Positions 28,239-34,827 of a stretch of DNA of 34,827 bases are shown here, piece by piece (position 1 is the first letter of the stretch; each line of letters begins with the position of its first letter). The notes beneath the pieces were generated by a model. That model ran no database searches and was not told the DNA's origin. It saw only the letters and a program-made list of their open reading frames with translations. Both the position numbers and the translations under genes were made by a program. The stretch is from an uncultured Candidatus Saccharibacteria bacterium (GTDB lineage Bacteria > Patescibacteriota > Saccharimonadia > Saccharimonadales > Saccharimonadaceae): NCBI GenBank assembly GCA_937974295.1, contig CALBWN010000054.1, positions 1 through 34,827 of the forward strand, given 5' to 3'.

Positions 28239-28709
28239 TTACGCCTCCAACTTACTTATTACGTTTGCTATAGCCCGTGCTGCGTACTCTTGTATCTGTG
28301 GCTCGGTCTCTTTGTATGTCTTCTCGATAAACGGCTGCGGCTTCGTACCCTTACGAGCAATGGAACGTGCTACCACGAATGGCGACACATTGCCAAGTTT
28401 GGCCCGCACCCATCGTTGAAAGTCTTCGTTTTTCCACGGTGGTATACGGCTGCCAGGCTTGCGGCCTTTCTCGATAACAGGTGCGTATTTACTCAACGGC
28501 GTAATCTTCGCCTCACCATTGCCAATCGTGCGCTGGATATTGCCCGCCAGACGCTGTGTAACGCCCACAGGGGCGTTTTTACGCATCGATCGCTGCACTA
28601 TTACCGAACCATTAGCCAAGATACGCTGGACAGCTCCAGAGGCTTCTCCGCGCCATCTACGGCCTAGCTGCGGTACGTTACCAGTATCAACCTTGATGTA
28701 AGTAGCCAT
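28239..28709 (-). CDS. HK97 gp10-like neck/tail-completion protein
   Basis: 156 aa, basic. Pattern AVQRILANGSVIVQRSMRKN, APVGVTQRLAGNIQRTI, YAPVIEKGRKPGSRIPPW, then KPQPFIEKTYKETEP and a C-terminal helix YAARAIANVIS. The 'APV.T..L..SI', 'YA...E.G' and 'PFI' motifs characterise HK97 gp10-family proteins that join the head to the tail. Position between head-closure and tail-terminator genes agrees. Confidence 0.85.
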   Translation of the reverse strand: MATYIKVDTGNVPQLGRRWRGEASGAVQRILANGSVIVQRSMRKNAPVGVTQRLAGNIQRTIGNGEAKITPLSKYAPVIEKGRKPGSRIPPWKNEDFQRWVRAKLGNVSPFVVARSIARKGTKPQPFIEKTYKETEPQIQEYAARAIANVISKLEA

Positions 28710-29023
28710 TACGCGGCAAGCTCCAGCACATAATGTGAGTGAGTCACATTGTCAAAGTTTTCATACGGGTTTAGCGCTTTGACAGCGTAGTTGCGCCCAG
28801 CCTGATCAGTCACAGTGTCGTTTACCTTGATCTTGTCAGTGTTGGCGTACATATCAAACGCTTTGTAAGCACTGATATTGTACGCCACGCTGTTCTCACG
28901 GCTCATAGGCAGGATGGTGCACGGCACGCCGCTCATAACGGCCTGCGTCTTCTGCACCATCCCCTGTGTCTTCATAAGGCGCTTAACGGTCACGGTATGA
29001 CGTAGCATGTTGGCGCTAATCAT
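28709..29023 (-). CDS. Head closure / stopper protein
   Basis: 104 aa. Beta-barrel-like small protein: LRHTVTVKRLMKTQGMVQK, TQAVMSGVPCTILPMSREN, YKAFDMYANTDKIKVNDTV, RNYAVKALNPYENFDNV, HSHYVLELAA. It matches head-closure (SPP1 gp16/HK97 gp7-type) proteins: VTV start, internal 'GD.V' equivalent and repeated strands. It closes the portal channel after packaging. It overlaps the adaptor gene by 4 nt and touches the gp10-like gene. Confidence 0.75.
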   Translation of the reverse strand: MISANMLRHTVTVKRLMKTQGMVQKTQAVMSGVPCTILPMSRENSVAYNISAYKAFDMYANTDKIKVNDTVTDQAGRNYAVKALNPYENFDNVTHSHYVLELAA

Positions 29024-29583
29024 ACGAGAAACCTCACAAACGGCGCTAATAGCGTTTGCTCTTTCTTTGACACGCTGTATGTCTTCTGGTAGTTGCCTAC
29101 ACGCTCAGATGTAACTGTAGTGCCACCGCTACTAATCTCATTAGCCATGCCACGCACCATAAGGATAGCGGCCATCTTCACGGCTGCTGGCACGTCCTCA
29201 AGCCCATACGTGTAAGTAATATGGAGCTGGTCGTAGTCTGTGCGCTCGTACTGGTCTTTGTAGCCCGTTGTAGACAATGTGACGCGGCCGGTCTTATTGT
29301 CTACGCTGTAGCCGTGTACCTCGCTCAGGCTGTCCTCTGTGGTCTCGTCGGTAATCCTACCGCGCTTTACCTTCGACACCTGTTTGATATACACATTGTC
29401 CAGAAACACCACAGGCCTATAGTCCTGTATCTCTGTCTCTGTCTTTAGCGAGCCGAACCAAACGCCTGTAATGTCATACAGCCACTGTGGCAGCATGTCG
29501 ATGTACATTTGTAGCTCAGCGTCTCTATCGTTGCCGGTGATACCCAGCTGTTTCTTTATTTCGTCTAATGTAACTATAGCCAT
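29020..29583 (-). CDS. Head-tail adaptor (connector) protein
   Basis: 187 aa from MAIVTLDEIKKQLGI at 29583, with TAGGAG about 12 nt upstream; a start at 29631 falls in the preceding hairpin. The N-terminal helices (LQMYIDMLPQWLYDITGVWF) are typical of gp6/gp15-like adaptors, which dock to the portal. A longer beta insertion (YRPVVFLDNVYIKQVSKV, RGRITDETTEDSLSEVHG) and a C-terminal helical part (DVPAAVKMAAILMVRGMANE) follow. Confidence 0.82.
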   Translation of the reverse strand: MAIVTLDEIKKQLGITGNDRDAELQMYIDMLPQWLYDITGVWFGSLKTETEIQDYRPVVFLDNVYIKQVSKVKRGRITDETTEDSLSEVHGYSVDNKTGRVTLSTTGYKDQYERTDYDQLHITYTYGLEDVPAAVKMAAILMVRGMANEISSGGTTVTSERVGNYQKTYSVSKKEQTLLAPFVRFLV

Positions 29584-29609
29584 AGCTTTATTATCTCCTA
29601 TAAACAGAA

Positions 29610-29637
29610 AAGGGGACAGCCTCCAGGCCATCCCCTT
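29610..29637 (-). terminator. Intra-operon terminator/attenuator between capsid and connector genes
   Basis: AAGGGGA/TCCCCTT stem with a nested GCCT/AGGC helix, followed on the minus strand by TTCTGTTT after the stem TT. Partial termination here would give more capsid than connector and tail mRNA. Confidence 0.75.
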
Positions 29638-29657
29638 CGCAAGTCACAGCCTGTTGG

Positions 29658-30071
29658 CTATTTCTTGTCCTTGCCAGCACCCTCAGCAGGTGGCTGCTCG
29701 TCTTTACCAGCGGCTTCAGTCTTTGCCTCTTCTGCTTCCATCTCAGCGAGCACTCGCTCGTATGGGAAGGTAGGCTCGTCAGCAAACATTTCCAAGTCCC
29801 ACTCATGGGCGGCGTACTGGTCGCCTGCCTTGTAGCGAGCAATCAGCTCAGCCTTCAGCGCATCCCACTCTGCCTTGTGCTCGGCAATGTAGGCAGCCTC
29901 TTCGCGGGCCTTCTCCTGCTCGTGAGTCTCGACGATCTTGTACCGTGGCTCGCCGTCAAAGTAAACCTTTGTCAGCATGTCCAGGTAGTCAAGTTTCTTT
30001 TGGGGTACGTGGTACAGGTGATCCCCTGGTACGTAAACGTCCAAACATTCTGTAAATACGATGTGTGCCAT
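29658..30071 (-). CDS. Hypothetical 137-aa head-region protein
   Basis: Not recognised. N-terminal strand-rich part (HIVFTECLDVYVPGDHLYHV) and KLDYLDMLTKVYFDGEPRY, then a long charged helix (REEAAYIAEHKAEWDALKAE) and a disordered Lys/Glu/Gly/Pro tail. Small proteins directly after the major capsid gene are often capsid decoration or head-completion proteins; nothing proves this here. The ribosome site AAAGGA is in the loop of a short CTTAGT/ACTAAG repeat. Confidence 0.65.
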   Translation of the reverse strand: MAHIVFTECLDVYVPGDHLYHVPQKKLDYLDMLTKVYFDGEPRYKIVETHEQEKAREEAAYIAEHKAEWDALKAELIARYKAGDQYAAHEWDLEMFADEPTFPYERVLAEMEAEEAKTEAAGKDEQPPAEGAGKDKK

Positions 30072-30095
30072 CTTAGTGTGTCCTTTCTTTATTTA

Positions 30096-31241
30096 CTAAG
30101 CACCATTCACGCTAGCCATGACGAACCCGTCAGCGATCAGCGGGCTTGCGCCTGTTCGCTTCATCACGCGGAGGCTGTTACGGCCACTCTCAAAGTCGCC
30201 AGTCGCAAAGCCAAAGTCAATGCGGATACCAGCAACGTCGGTGATCCAGAAACAGTTTTTGTTTACAAGCCACAGCTCGTCAAAGTTCATAGCAGTTGCG
30301 TCAACCTCTACGAACGGCAAACCAAGCAGCTTATCGTATGGCAGGCCATCGCGAACGTCTTGGGTGTAGATGTAGCGGCCCTGGCCATCCTTGACAGTGT
30401 CAAGCTGTGTAACCAAGTTAGTGTTACCAACCCAGAAAGCGTTGCGGCGGTAGCCAAGAGGCATAGCACGGTAAGCTTTCTTCACAACGTCGTAGTTAAG
30501 CGCTGCAAGGTTAGCACCAATGTTGATCTTTTGGCCTGCTGGCAAAGCAGTCTTGCGGGTACGGATACCACGTGGCTTGGTCGTGCCGTCACCGGCCAAG
30601 AAAGCAATATTCTCTTGGTAGGCAATCTCTTCAGCGAGTTGCTTGGTCAAAAGCTGCTCGACAACACTAAACGCGGCTGCGTCCTGCTGAAACTCTTCAG
30701 TAAGAGGCACAATACCGGTAAGCTTTTTAGCGACAATGTCGAACCCAGAGAAGGTTGCCTTTGTCTTATTGTAGGCAGCCTCTTCGTTTGTCCAGGCTAC
30801 TTGTGGCCGGCTAACTTGGCCAGGCACACGGAGATTGGCGGGCGCGTTGCTAATAACGGTAGCAAACTGCCGAATAGGTGCAACGTCCACCATCTTCTCG
30901 ACGATAGCCTTCTCAATGACAGTAGGCACGAGGTAACCACCGTCAGCCTGTGTGGTGACGTTCTGGCTGTCTGCACGGTGGCCCATGCGACGTACCTCAA
31001 TGTCAATGTCGGCGTACTCGCGAGCAACTTCGCTGTCGATGCGGCGTAGTTCCTGCGTGTTACCAGTCCGGACAGCGTCGAACCATGCACGGGTCTGTGC
31101 TCGGCCTCGGTCGCTCTCGCTCATTTCTTTGTTGTGCTCGGTCATCTTGGCGTGTCGGGCAGCACGTGCCTCAGCCTGCTTGCGAGCCTCTGCTTGGCGC
31201 TTCTCAATCTCTGCGGCCAATTGTTCCTTTGTGTAAGGCAT
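30096..31241 (-). CDS. Major capsid protein, HK97 fold
   Basis: 381 aa. The first ~95 residues are a charged helical delta-like domain (EIEKRQAEARKQAEARAARH, DRGRAQTRAWFDAVRTG) likely removed by the protease. The HK97 core begins around DGGYLVPTVIEKAIVEKMVD and includes IRQFATVISNAPANLRVPG, AWTNEEAAYNKTKATFSGF, KKLTGIVPLTEEFQQDA, QENIAFLAGDGTTKPRGI, and the C-terminal NSLRVMKRTGASPLIADGF. It forms the icosahedral shell. It lies between protease-scaffold and connector genes as in HK97-type phages. Confidence 0.93.
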   Translation of the reverse strand: MPYTKEQLAAEIEKRQAEARKQAEARAARHAKMTEHNKEMSESDRGRAQTRAWFDAVRTGNTQELRRIDSEVAREYADIDIEVRRMGHRADSQNVTTQADGGYLVPTVIEKAIVEKMVDVAPIRQFATVISNAPANLRVPGQVSRPQVAWTNEEAAYNKTKATFSGFDIVAKKLTGIVPLTEEFQQDAAAFSVVEQLLTKQLAEEIAYQENIAFLAGDGTTKPRGIRTRKTALPAGQKINIGANLAALNYDVVKKAYRAMPLGYRRNAFWVGNTNLVTQLDTVKDGQGRYIYTQDVRDGLPYDKLLGLPFVEVDATAMNFDELWLVNKNCFWITDVAGIRIDFGFATGDFESGRNSLRVMKRTGASPLIADGFVMASVNGA

Positions 31242-31271
31242 ATTTACTTTGTATCCTTTGTTATCGTTACT

Positions 31272-32144
31272 TTAATAACCTAATGACTCATCACCTTCAT
31301 CTTCGGCCAATTCCTTTTCAAACTCTGCAATGATGCGCTCGGCCTCTTCATCGCTGATCGTCTCGGTTTCGTCTACCTCTGTGCTGGCGTCCTCTGTGGC
31401 CGCTTTATCTTCGGTAGCTTCTGCCGGGGCTTTCTGCTCAGTTTCAGCTGGCGTATCCTCTTCGGTTTCGGCTTCTGCTTTTGGTGCAATTTCGGTGGCT
31501 AGCTTTTCTTCTAAAGCTGCTAGCTGCTCTTGGAATGGTTTCATAGCTTCTGCTATTACCGCTTGTAGTTCCTCTTTGTTCATACGTGCCCCTTTTGGTT
31601 TAGCTGTTGTATTGTCGAGGGCTGCCTCAAGCTTGCGTGCTTCGCTGTAGTAGCGCTTCATCAAGCCCCTTGCCTCCTCTTCAGATATACTACCATCATT
31701 TAATGCACGAGTGGTAGCCCCTGTGTTGGACGGAATCCCCACAAGGCTAATCTCAAACAGCTGGTTCTTCAGGTACTCAAGCCCTTCGTTTACCAGGTTT
31801 TCAAACCCGACACTCCAGGTGCGGAGAAAGCCACGCGACACTTTGCCCCACGCCCAGTTACCGCCATACTCGCTCATGTCGTCTACGTCGAACTGCACAA
31901 TAGCATCGTAGGCCCGCTCATCAGGTACTGGAATAATCTCCAGGACACGGCCAATGTTGCTTGCTGCATCGCTGTAGTGATCCAGCTGCACAGTTGGGTT
32001 GTCCATAAAGCGCTTAAAGTCCCAGCCGTCAAACTTCAGGCTAGTGCCGTAGCTATCTACAGACTCATCAGTAAACCGGATACGCACGGTGTGGTTATCT
32101 TCGTCTACCGATTGGGGTACGCTGTTACGTAAAATAATGTTCAT
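31272..32144 (-). CDS. Prohead protease with C-terminal scaffold-like region
   Basis: 290 aa. The N-terminal ~155 residues are an HK97-type prohead serine protease (S78 type): catalytic His56 in VQLDHYSDAASNIGRV, Ser111 in FLRTWSVGFEN and Glu131 in LFEISLVGIPSN. From about 160 a helical Glu/Ala-rich region (EEARGLMKRYYSEARKLEAA, AVIAEAMKPFQEQLAALEEK) and a very acidic tail follow, resembling a scaffold. So one polypeptide may assemble and then mature the procapsid. It is located between the portal and major capsid genes. Confidence 0.9.
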   Translation of the reverse strand: MNIILRNSVPQSVDEDNHTVRIRFTDESVDSYGTSLKFDGWDFKRFMDNPTVQLDHYSDAASNIGRVLEIIPVPDERAYDAIVQFDVDDMSEYGGNWAWGKVSRGFLRTWSVGFENLVNEGLEYLKNQLFEISLVGIPSNTGATTRALNDGSISEEEARGLMKRYYSEARKLEAALDNTTAKPKGARMNKEELQAVIAEAMKPFQEQLAALEEKLATEIAPKAEAETEEDTPAETEQKAPAEATEDKAATEDASTEVDETETISDEEAERIIAEFEKELAEDEGDESLGY

Positions 32145-32168
32145 GGTTTATCTCCTAGCTTTATTCTA

Positions 32169-34445
32169 TTACTGGTCAACTATTACTGGCAAGAGTACAC
32201 AACGACAGTTCGGGTGGCTTGGTGGGCCTACCATAGGCTCGTAGTCCACCTTGAGCGTATGTGTCACAGGGTTGCCTGCTTTACTGGTTGTGGTAACCTC
32301 CAGCCTGTTGCCTAGTTCCACAAATGGTTTGTTCAGCTCCACGATCTTACCATTTAGGCTTTGGCAGAATGGGCAGGCGTCACCTAGCTTGGTGTGCCAT
32401 TCTTTGCCGGTCACAATGTCTGAATCATCCCAGCCGTATATATCAGCCTGGCTGGCCGCTCGTACACTCTCAGTGCGTGCAATGCGGTCTGCTCGCTTGC
32501 TGCTCATGTCGCCAAATATATTCTCAATACGGGCACGTAGTTCATTGCGGCTCTCGCCCTTGTCGATACCCTCGGCTAATGTCAGCAGTATCTGCTTCTG
32601 GCTCTCGTCGTTAATGTCCACTGCGATCTTGCGTGCGCGCTGCTTCACAAACTCAGAGATAGCCGGCACGTCTTTAGGCGGCTTAAAGTTCGGCAGCTGT
32701 GCCCAAGCGTCCTTGATCTGCTCTTTCATGAGCGTGGTATACAGCGGCATAAGCGCATCTTGCAAGCTAATATCCCACTGCTCATCGCTCATAATGAGTG
32801 CTAGCTGCTTATAGACAGGGTTAATGTCACGCTTGGCCAAGCTACGGTTGCCATCCTTAACTTCGTTTAGCTCTTCAATCACAGCCTTACGCTGCGCTTC
32901 AAAGTGCTTGCGGGCAGCCTTCCTAAAGCTTGCCTCGTACTTATCGAGCCTCGGCTGCATGTCCGCCACTCGCTTCTCGCCTTGCTGGAATCTATCGGCG
33001 GCTCGCCTCTCTACCCTCTTTTTTTTTTGATTGGCTGCGCGCTTCAGCATGGTGGCTAGCTCTCGCCGTGCACGTTTCTTGGCCTCCTCTGCCAGTTTCT
33101 TCTCGTCTTGCTCTTTGTTGCCCTGCTCTTTGTCCTCGTCGCTCTCAGACGCTTCTGGCTCTTTGTCTTCAGTCTTTGGCTCGGGCTCGCTCTCTTCGCT
33201 CTTACCAATCTCTACACGGCCAGACGGACGATACAGCACATCACCGCCTTCGATAGGCGGCAGGTCTAATGTCTTGCGTACTTCATTAACCGTCATCCAG
33301 TTATTGATAGCTGCCGTGTTGGCGCTAGCCTCTACGCTCGAGTCGCTTGGTATAAAGTCTACAAAGGTAAGCTCGAGCGATGGGTCGAACGGATCAATCA
33401 CGTACTTATTAATAAAGTTACAGAAAGCCCGGACACGTGGCAGCAATGTGTACTTGGCAAAGTGATACTCGGCAGCTTCCATGTTAGCCCTGTTAGCCGA
33501 TGTGATCATACCAAGCAGCGCTGGAGACACGCGAAACATCGCCAGTATCTCGTCACGGCTCAATTTGCGGCCTTCTAGAAAATCCATATCGCGTTGGGTC
33601 AAAACGAATTGTTTGGCAGACGCCCCGCCACCGAGGATCATTGGTACATAAGCGTTTTGCCCACCACTGTAAAACTCGATAAGCTGCTGTTTTAGCCGCC
33701 TAAACGCTACGTCTGTCATCTGCTTTTCAGACTCGATGATCATGCTGGGCCGTGCGCTGTTAGCAAAAAAGCGCTGGTTGTAGTCTACAGCCTTATCGTC
33801 AGTGTCTACTGCGCCAGCTGCTGCTTGAATAACAGACATACCATTGCGTGGGCTAGCCGGGTTTGGCCGGTAGTCACGATAAAACTGCCGCTCTGTGTCT
33901 GTGTTCATCCAGTAGTAGTCACCGTAGCGCATAATCTCATCGCCGGTGTCTTTGTTTACTTTGTACTCTACTAGATGAGCGGGTAATACGGTAAGCGCTG
34001 CTGGTAGGCCTCGCATTTCGGTGTTCTCACCTGTAGGCACAATATAGCTCTCGCCGTTGATGTTCAGGTAGCTAGCGTGTAGGTATAGCATCTGCATACC
34101 ATGCTGGCTGTCTGTTGGGCTTTGTAGCAAAGAGAGTATAGGGTGCTCGGTAATCGTGTTACGGTTACCGTTCCTGTCTGTCTTTACGAGTTGAAACTCA
34201 ACACCACTGAAAGCTTCAGCGATAAAGTCGTTAGCAGCAAAAACCCAGCCTTTGTTGGCTGTGACTTGGCTTGCTTTGTCTTTGTACTCTTTTATTTTGC
34301 CACCTTGGAATGATGGCATACCAGCGTTGTATGAATATACTCCGCCGTCATCGCTCAGGTAGTTGGCGCGTGATTCCGCCGGCTTCTCTTGCCGGTTTAG
34401 TACTGCGTCGTACACCCTTTGCAATAATCCTTTGTTATTGGTCAT
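32169..34445 (-). CDS. Portal protein fused to a MuF-like head domain
   Basis: 758 aa. Residues about 1-400 are an HK97-type portal: GWVFAANDFIAEAFSGVEF, EHPILSLLQSPTDSQHG, YLNINGESYIVPTGEN, MSVIQAAAGAVDTDDKAVDY, RDEILAMFRVSPALLGMI. A long charged, acidic-basic helical linker (about 420-560) includes KKKRVERRAADRFQQGE. Residues about 660-758 form a phage Mu F-like domain: RADRIARTESVRAASQADIY, GDACPFCQSLNGKIVEL and HPNCRCVLLPVIV. The Cys/His pattern could bind metal. Separate genes in many phages are fused here. It directly follows TerL. Confidence 0.93.
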   Translation of the reverse strand: MTNNKGLLQRVYDAVLNRQEKPAESRANYLSDDGGVYSYNAGMPSFQGGKIKEYKDKASQVTANKGWVFAANDFIAEAFSGVEFQLVKTDRNGNRNTITEHPILSLLQSPTDSQHGMQMLYLHASYLNINGESYIVPTGENTEMRGLPAALTVLPAHLVEYKVNKDTGDEIMRYGDYYWMNTDTERQFYRDYRPNPASPRNGMSVIQAAAGAVDTDDKAVDYNQRFFANSARPSMIIESEKQMTDVAFRRLKQQLIEFYSGGQNAYVPMILGGGASAKQFVLTQRDMDFLEGRKLSRDEILAMFRVSPALLGMITSANRANMEAAEYHFAKYTLLPRVRAFCNFINKYVIDPFDPSLELTFVDFIPSDSSVEASANTAAINNWMTVNEVRKTLDLPPIEGGDVLYRPSGRVEIGKSEESEPEPKTEDKEPEASESDEDKEQGNKEQDEKKLAEEAKKRARRELATMLKRAANQKKKRVERRAADRFQQGEKRVADMQPRLDKYEASFRKAARKHFEAQRKAVIEELNEVKDGNRSLAKRDINPVYKQLALIMSDEQWDISLQDALMPLYTTLMKEQIKDAWAQLPNFKPPKDVPAISEFVKQRARKIAVDINDESQKQILLTLAEGIDKGESRNELRARIENIFGDMSSKRADRIARTESVRAASQADIYGWDDSDIVTGKEWHTKLGDACPFCQSLNGKIVELNKPFVELGNRLEVTTTSKAGNPVTHTLKVDYEPMVGPPSHPNCRCVLLPVIVDQ

Positions 34446-34466
34446 TAGCTTATCATCCTATTATTG

Positions 34467-34827
34467 TTAATAGCGAATCCAAATATCGCCCTCATCCTCA
34501 TTAGAGATACCCATACAGATACTCCAGAATGAGTCACCGTGTCCCTCTGGAGACTCGAGCGCTTGCAATGCGTTGTCTACCATGAGGAGTTGGCTCGTCT
34601 GCCTTTGCTCATTGATCAGACTGATACGGTTATTGGTTATGAGCATGTCTAGGTTGGCGGCCATCTTGGTTTGGTTCTTGGCGTTTAATGTTACTGGTTC
34701 CATAACAGGGTTCAGCAATCCCTGCTCAGCAAATCCCTCAAATTCAGCCCTAGTATTATCATAGTACAGTTTAGAGACATTGAATAGTTCGCATATCTGG
34801 TTTAGCTCTTTGTACTGCTTCTCGTAT
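34467..34827 (-). CDS. terL: Terminase large subunit, C-terminal part
   Basis: The open frame enters from 34827 (YEKQYKELNQICELF) and ends at 34467. It carries the end of the RNase H-like nuclease domain: VSKLYYDNTRAEFEGF, NQTKMAANLDMLITNNRIS, SLINEQRQTSQLLMVDNALQ split over two helices, and the catalytic GHGDSFWSICMGI. This is exactly the part missing from the fragment at 1-1112 and in the matching frame. Both ends carry TCGTAT, so the joined protein reads WQYEKQ (overlap merged) or WQYEYEKQ (simple join). The portal gene follows after 21 nt. Confidence 0.93.
   Translation of the reverse strand, partial: YEKQYKELNQICELFNVSKLYYDNTRAEFEGFAEQGLLNPVMEPVTLNAKNQTKMAANLDMLITNNRISLINEQRQTSQLLMVDNALQALESPEGHGDSFWSICMGISNEDEGDIWIRY

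Noticed and set aside
29805..31049. Long open frame (414 codons) on the plus strand opposite the capsid gene
   Set aside because: It is antisense to the well-supported major capsid protein and its neighbour, has no ribosome site or recognisable domain, and reflects codon bias of the opposite strand.
1..34827. Integrase, attachment site, CRISPR array, insertion sequence, tRNA genes
   Set aside because: I searched by eye for integrase or recombinase motifs, spaced repeats, transposases and cloverleaf patterns and saw none. The only tandem repeats are the two iterons.

Overview
The window looks like one complete genome of a tailed siphovirus-type phage, circular or circularly permuted, cut inside the large terminase gene. 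The reading frame that leaves position 1 on the minus strand re-enters at 34827 and finishes TerL at 34467. The standard genetic code is used and the base composition is moderate. Four features point to an actinobacterial host: a WhiB-like Fe-S protein, a leaderless-looking late promoter, a collagen-like protein with repeated Cys-rich helices, and a CHAP/DUF4214 endolysin. The species cannot be named. No integrase, excisionase, tRNA, CRISPR array or insertion sequence was seen.

Layout. (1) Late block, minus strand, running from 1569 through the origin of numbering and down from 34827 to 16907: TerS, TerL, a portal-MuF fusion, a protease-scaffold, major capsid protein, connectors, tail tube, G/GT tail chaperones joined by a -1 frameshift, tape measure, Dit, a tail-associated protein, three related small tail proteins, a fibre-like protein, then membrane and lysis proteins (XhlA-like, collagen-like, holin, CHAP endolysin). 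A strong terminator at 16761-16792 ends it. (2) Minus-strand block 8682-1669: an operator-bearing Rep promoter, a leader hairpin and an 18-codon leader ORF, a Rep-like initiator, a winged-helix protein, a ParB-domain protein joined to a degenerate methyltransferase fold, a coiled-coil protein, two paralogous small proteins and SSB. (3) A non-coding divergent region 8549-9022 holding purine-rich repeats and two perfect 45-bp iterons, the likely replication origin. (4) Plus-strand block 9023-16619: a holin-like membrane protein, a membrane-anchored lysozyme and a GH16-like protein without catalytic residues, then many small genes, WhiB, a VRR-NUC-type nuclease and an ERF annealing protein. (5) A convergent region 16620-16906 with terminators and an apparent small structured RNA carrying its own promoter.

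Regulation is the most distinctive part. At least six promoters carry the same asymmetric 12-bp element (ATGCACGACGTT or its complement) inside a 16-17-bp -35/-10 spacer. Three of them also share an architecture of DnaA-box-like TTTTCCACA, then a terminator hairpin whose T-tract runs into TTTCTATTG and the -35. One phage-encoded or host regulator probably silences all the early operons together. The late operon has a promoter of another kind and may depend on WhiB.

Rep, iterons, leader control and a ParB domain, together with no integrase, are compatible with a plasmid-like prophage state, but no ParA was found and this remains inference. There is no phage polymerase or helicase, so replication must rely on host machinery recruited by Rep, with SSB, ERF and the nuclease acting in recombination.
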